DNA from: a bacterium
GTDB taxonomy: Bacteria > 4484-113 > JALSIF01
DNA length: 8,581 nt
Assembly (NCBI GenBank): GCA_026981635.1
Contig: JALSIF010000304.1
Coordinates: 1-8,581, forward strand
Reading direction: 5' to 3'
Under the pieces are notes generated by a model. It was given only the letters and a program-made list of their open reading frames with translations. It had not been told where the DNA came from and searched no databases. Made by a program: the position numbers and the translations under genes. How positions within the stretch are numbered: the first letter of the stretch is position 1; each line of letters starts with the position of its first letter. Below, one piece after another: positions 5,677 to 8,581 of this stretch.

Positions 5677-8094
5677 TCAGTGGAGTTCGGCCACTGTCAC
5701 CCCGGCTCCCCCCTCCTCCAGGGTGGCGTTGCGGTAGCCCTTGACGGCGGGGTGGTGGCGGAGGTATTCGCGCACAAACTCCCTCAGCACCCCGCTGCCC
5801 ACCCCGTGCATGATGTGGACCACCTCCACCCCCTGCCGGATGCAGCGGTCCAGAAACTCGTCCAGCGCCCGGGCCGCCTCGTCGCGGGTCATCCCGTGGA
5901 GGTCCAGCCGGTCAAAGCTCCTACCCAGCTCCTCTGATGCCTTTGCGATGGAGCTGTCAAGCTCAGCTCCCCCTTTCTTGGATTCTTTAGCGGGCATCCC
6001 GTCGGCCGGCTCCAGCTCCTCCGGCCGAAGCCTTATGCGCAACCGGCCCAGCATCACCTCCACCCCCCGCTCGTCCACCGCCACCACCTCCCCGAAGAGG
6101 TCGCGCTCCCTCACCTTGATCCGCTCCCCGGGCTTGGGCCGCCAGCCCACTTCTTCCCCACCGGCGGGCGGGGCCTCCCCCTCCCCCGACCTGGCCAGCG
6201 GTGCGGCCAGCTTCTGGGTCAGCCTCCCCCGTTCCACCGCCAGGCGGCGGGAGAGGCGCTGGCGCTGGCGCTCCTCCTCCACCAGCTCCCGAAGCCTCCT
6301 CTCCAGCTCCTTTTGGGCAGAGACCAGGCTGCGCTCAAGCTGGCGAGAAAGCCTGCGCCGCTCTTCTTTAAGGCGCTCCCTCTCCCGCTCAAGCTCCTTC
6401 GCCCTTGCCCTGGCCTTGCGCTGCTCAATCTCCGCCTCCCGCCGGGTCCTGTCCAGCCTCACCCTGACCTTCTCAAGCTCTTCAATCACCTCGGCCAGCC
6501 GCCGCCCCTCCTTTCTCCATTCCTCCCGCGCCCGCCTGACGATCTCCTCTGGCAGGCCGAACTGGCGGGCGATCTCCAGGGCGTAGCTGGCCCCCGGGAT
6601 GCCGGTAAGCACCCGGAAGGTGGGGCGCAGCTTCTCCCGGTCAAACTCCATGGAGAGGTTAAGCACCCTGGGGTGGGAGACCCCCAGGGCCTTGAGGCTC
6701 TCGTAGTGGGTGGTGACAAAGAGCTTTACTCCCCGCTCTATGAGGTAGGTGATCACCGCCCGGGCCAGCGCCGCTCCCTCGCTTGGCTCGGTGCCGGTGC
6801 CGATCTCGTCCATCAGCACCAGGGGGACCTGGACAGTGGGGTCCCTTCGCCCCTCCATCCAGTCAAGGAGACGGGTGAGGAAGTCAAGGTGGGAGGTGAA
6901 GGCGGAGAGTCTGGTGGCGAGAGAGTGCTCTTCCAGGATATCGGCAAAGAGGGCGGCAAACCTGCCGAAGCGGGCCCCCCGGGCGGGCACCAGCGAGCCC
7001 ATCAGGCCAAGCAGGAAGAGGTTGCCGATAAGCTTTAACAGGACCGTCTTTCCCCCCGCATTGACACCGCTTATCACCACCCCCTCGTAGTGAGCGGGGA
7101 CCTCCACCGTCTCGGGGACGAACTCCTCAATCAGGGGAAGCACACCCCGGTCAATCTCCACCACCGGCTGGTCCAAGAAGTGGGCCCTCACCGCATGGGG
7201 GGCGCTTTCGGCAAAGTGGGCCCTGGCCTGGGCCACATCAAGCCCCACCAGCAGGGAGAGGTTCCCCTCCACCCCCGCGCGGTGCTGGTAGGCGAGCTGG
7301 GAGAGCTGGGCGAGGATGCGGGAGATCTCCTGGCGCTCCTCCGAGGTGAGCTCCACCCGCCGGTTGTTGTCGGCAAAGACCTCCTCCGGCTCAACCACCA
7401 TGAGGCTCCCCCCGCCCGCCACCTCCAGGATGCGGGCAGAAAGCCTCTCTGCCGCCGGCCGGGGGAGGCGCAGGGCGAAGCGGTCCGCCCTCACCACCAC
7501 CGATGCCTCCGGCACCTCCGCCGCCAGCCGCTCAAGCCTGGCCGCCACCCGCCGCTCAAGCCTTACCCGCTCCCGGCGGATCTCCAAAAGCCTTGCCGAG
7601 GCCCCGTCGCGCACCTCAAGCTCGGGGCTAAACACCCGCTGAAGCTCCCCGCGAAGCTCATCTAGGGGGTCAAGGCGGGCAAGCAGGCCGGAAAGCCGCC
7701 TGAGGCCAAGCCTTCCCACCTCCTCCCGAAAGCGCATCACCTGGGCGGTAAGCTCGCAAAGGTCCCTGAGCAGGCCAAACTCCTCCCGCTCAAGCACCTC
7801 CCCCGCCCCCAGCCGCTCCACCACCCGCCCCTGGCCGGCAAGCTTCTCCAGCGCCAGCTCCCGGTAGTCCGCCCGCTCCTGGCGCGCCCGGATGAGCTCC
7901 TCGGTAAGCTCGGCCAGCCGCTCCGCCCGCTCAAAGTCAAAGTCGGGAAGCCAGCTTTGGATATGCTCCTTTGCCTGCGGCGAGCGGGCCGAGGCCGCCA
8001 CCCGCTCAAGGATGCGGTCAAACTCAAGCTCCCTCATGACCTGCCTAAGAAGCTCCTCGGGCATGGGGGGAGCTGCTGTGGGATCAAGCTTCAT
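5677..8094 (-). CDS. mutS2: MutS2-type ATPase with C-terminal KOW-like and Smr nuclease domains
   Basis: An 805-residue MutS2, close to the family's usual 750-800. MutS2 lacks the mismatch-recognition domain; family members have been linked to suppression of recombination and to rescue of collided ribosomes. An N-terminal core starts RELEFDRILERVA (21-33) and leads into helical lever/clamp regions (about 100-330). The ATPase has Walker A GVNAGGKT (343-350), a FADILEEHSLATRLSAFTSH block (about 383-402), Walker B PLVLMDEIGTGTEPSEG (424-440) and the His switch VTTHYESLKALG (460-471). PTFRVLTGIPGASYALEIAR follows (491-510). An Arg/Glu-rich coiled coil spans about 520-620. A small beta domain with PGERIKVRERDLFGEVVAV (655-673) resembles the KOW-like module. 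The Smr domain has LDLHGMTRDEA (730-740) and HGVGSGVLREFV (763-774). The Walker A has Val where most MutS proteins have Pro. The ATG at 8094 is the first in-frame start; no Shine-Dalgarno is visible. The downstream membrane-protein gene is probably in the same operon. Confidence 0.95.
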   Translation of the reverse strand: MKLDPTAAPPMPEELLRQVMRELEFDRILERVAASARSPQAKEHIQSWLPDFDFERAERLAELTEELIRARQERADYRELALEKLAGQGRVVERLGAGEVLEREEFGLLRDLCELTAQVMRFREEVGRLGLRRLSGLLARLDPLDELRGELQRVFSPELEVRDGASARLLEIRRERVRLERRVAARLERLAAEVPEASVVVRADRFALRLPRPAAERLSARILEVAGGGSLMVVEPEEVFADNNRRVELTSEERQEISRILAQLSQLAYQHRAGVEGNLSLLVGLDVAQARAHFAESAPHAVRAHFLDQPVVEIDRGVLPLIEEFVPETVEVPAHYEGVVISGVNAGGKTVLLKLIGNLFLLGLMGSLVPARGARFGRFAALFADILEEHSLATRLSAFTSHLDFLTRLLDWMEGRRDPTVQVPLVLMDEIGTGTEPSEGAALARAVITYLIERGVKLFVTTHYESLKALGVSHPRVLNLSMEFDREKLRPTFRVLTGIPGASYALEIARQFGLPEEIVRRAREEWRKEGRRLAEVIEELEKVRVRLDRTRREAEIEQRKARARAKELERERERLKEERRRLSRQLERSLVSAQKELERRLRELVEEERQRQRLSRRLAVERGRLTQKLAAPLARSGEGEAPPAGGEEVGWRPKPGERIKVRERDLFGEVVAVDERGVEVMLGRLRIRLRPEELEPADGMPAKESKKGGAELDSSIAKASEELGRSFDRLDLHGMTRDEAARALDEFLDRCIRQGVEVVHIMHGVGSGVLREFVREYLRHHPAVKGYRNATLEEGGAGVTVAELH

Positions 8095-8107
8095 CGCCGG
8101 CTCTGCC

Positions 8108-8116
8108 TATAATTTA
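8108..8116. promoter_or_regulatory. Overlapping divergent -10 elements between mutS2 and the aminotransferase
   Basis: The 27 bases between the two start codons contain a perfect plus-strand TATAAT (8108-8113), eight bases before the GTG at 8122. This is another leaderless-type start for the aminotransferase. On the minus strand the overlapping TAAATT (8116-8111) keeps the key T, A and final T of a -10 box and lies 16 bases before the mutS2 ATG, giving a predicted leader of about nine bases with no Shine-Dalgarno. The plus-strand call is good; the minus-strand call is weak but there is no other AT-rich element nearby for mutS2. No matching -35 hexamers are evident in either direction. Confidence 0.55.
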
Positions 8117-8121
8117 GCGCC

Positions 8122-8581
8122 GTGGCCACCTTCCCCGATACCTCCTACCTTCGCTGGGCACGCCAGTTCATTGACCCGGCAAGGATAAATCTTGCCGCCT
8201 CGGGCATCCCCAGAATGCCTCCCGGGCTGATTGAGTTTGACTGGAGCCGGGTGGACGCCGCCTCCTGGGCAGCGGAGATCGTGGCATCGCTTACTGAGGC
8301 GATAGCCCTTCGCTACCGGGTGGCGGAGAGCAAGGTGATGATCACCCACGGCACCAGCCACGCCAACTTCATCGCCGGCCTGGCCCTCCACGATCCGGAC
8401 CGCCGGGTGGCGGTGGAACACCCCCACTACCAGCCCCTGCTCGCCCTGGCCAGCTACCTGGACGGGGAGCCGATCCTCCTTCACCGCGACGAGCAGGCGG
8501 GCTGGTCCCTTCCCCCCGAGGAGGTGAAGGCCGCCCTGGAGGCGGGGGCGGACCTCATCATCCTCTCCTCCCCCCACAACC
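8122..8581 (+). CDS. PLP-dependent aminotransferase, class I/II (fold type I), 3' end cut by window edge
   Basis: The first 153 codons of an aminotransferase that would move amino groups between amino acids and 2-oxo acids using pyridoxal phosphate. Visible family features are an N-terminal substrate-gate region, YLRWARQFIDPARINLAASG (9-28), and a Gly/Ser loop THGTSHANFIAGLAL (75-89) that should contact the cofactor phosphate. VEHPHYQPLLALASYLDGEP (98-117) is the usual strand and active-site region. LIILSSPHN (145-153) is the start of the NPHNP-type motif at the window edge. The catalytic lysine is beyond the window, so activity and substrate cannot be judged. The NLAASG-type N-terminus resembles aminotransferases I associate with archaea and some thermophilic bacteria; this is a memory-based impression. 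GTG at 8122 is chosen because it follows TATAAT by eight bases and the frame is open from there to the edge. Confidence 0.85.
   Translation, partial: MATFPDTSYLRWARQFIDPARINLAASGIPRMPPGLIEFDWSRVDAASWAAEIVASLTEAIALRYRVAESKVMITHGTSHANFIAGLALHDPDRRVAVEHPHYQPLLALASYLDGEPILLHRDEQAGWSLPPEEVKAALEAGADLIILSSPHN

Noticed and set aside
241-8030. Recurrent heptamer CTCAAGC (plus strand) in the minus-strand genes, about a dozen copies, considered as an orientation or recombination motif
   Set aside because: It is the reverse complement of GCTTGAG, mostly Leu-Glu codons (CTT GAG) in Glu/Leu-rich proteins. Codon use explains it without a genome-wide strand-bias count, which I could not run.
1-8581. CRISPR arrays, tRNA/rRNA genes, insertion sequences, integration sites, riboswitches
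   Set aside because: No regular repeats, tRNA-like cloverleaf, transposase motifs or terminal inverted repeats were seen, and intergenic gaps (at most 53 bases) are too short for most of these.

Overview
This GC-rich window (estimated by eye at about two-thirds G+C) is densely packed bacterial chromosome. It holds eight protein genes, almost no non-coding DNA, and no RNA gene, mobile element or CRISPR array that I can see. The housekeeping genes dnaX, ybaB/ebfC, mutS2 and an mtaB-like tRNA methylthiotransferase establish a bacterium. Four genes appear to start at a GTG 7 to 9 bases after a TATAAT-type -10 box with no Shine-Dalgarno sequence. That is the arrangement of leaderless mRNAs, common in Deinococcota, Actinomycetota and some other lineages. 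Arg/Glu-rich, compact proteins and a MutS2 Walker A of the GVNAGGKT type are compatible with a thermophilic or deep-branching lineage. I cannot assign a phylum with confidence.

Layout, left to right. Positions 1-987 (minus) hold the N-terminal 329 codons of an MtaB-like radical-SAM enzyme whose C-terminus lies outside the window. Positions 1021-1758 (minus) encode an RDD-family membrane protein. It is divergent from 1778-2821 (plus), a SpoIIM/DUF95-family membrane protein. The two GTG starts are 19 bases apart and flank one near-symmetric TATAATA element that reads as a -10 box on both strands at equal distance. The SpoIIM-like gene overlaps dnaX (2814-4517, plus) by 8 bases, and ybaB/ebfC (4571-4903, plus) follows. 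The recR gene that often comes next is absent. Instead a minus-strand gene for an unrecognised two-TM, charged helical protein (4900-5652) ends on the same CTAG as ybaB. It lies 24 bases downstream of mutS2 (5677-8094, minus). MutS2 is divergent from a PLP-dependent aminotransferase (8122 to the right edge, plus), across 27 bases containing another perfect TATAAT.

Functionally the window mixes DNA replication and processing (DnaX, EbfC), a MutS2 ATPase/Smr nuclease, tRNA modification, a membrane RDD/SpoIIM pair and amino-acid metabolism. I do not see a clear new defence or mobile system. The most noteworthy signals are the promoter/start architecture, the bidirectional RDD/SpoIIM promoter, the broken dnaX-ybaB-recR order and the uncharacterised membrane gene behind mutS2.
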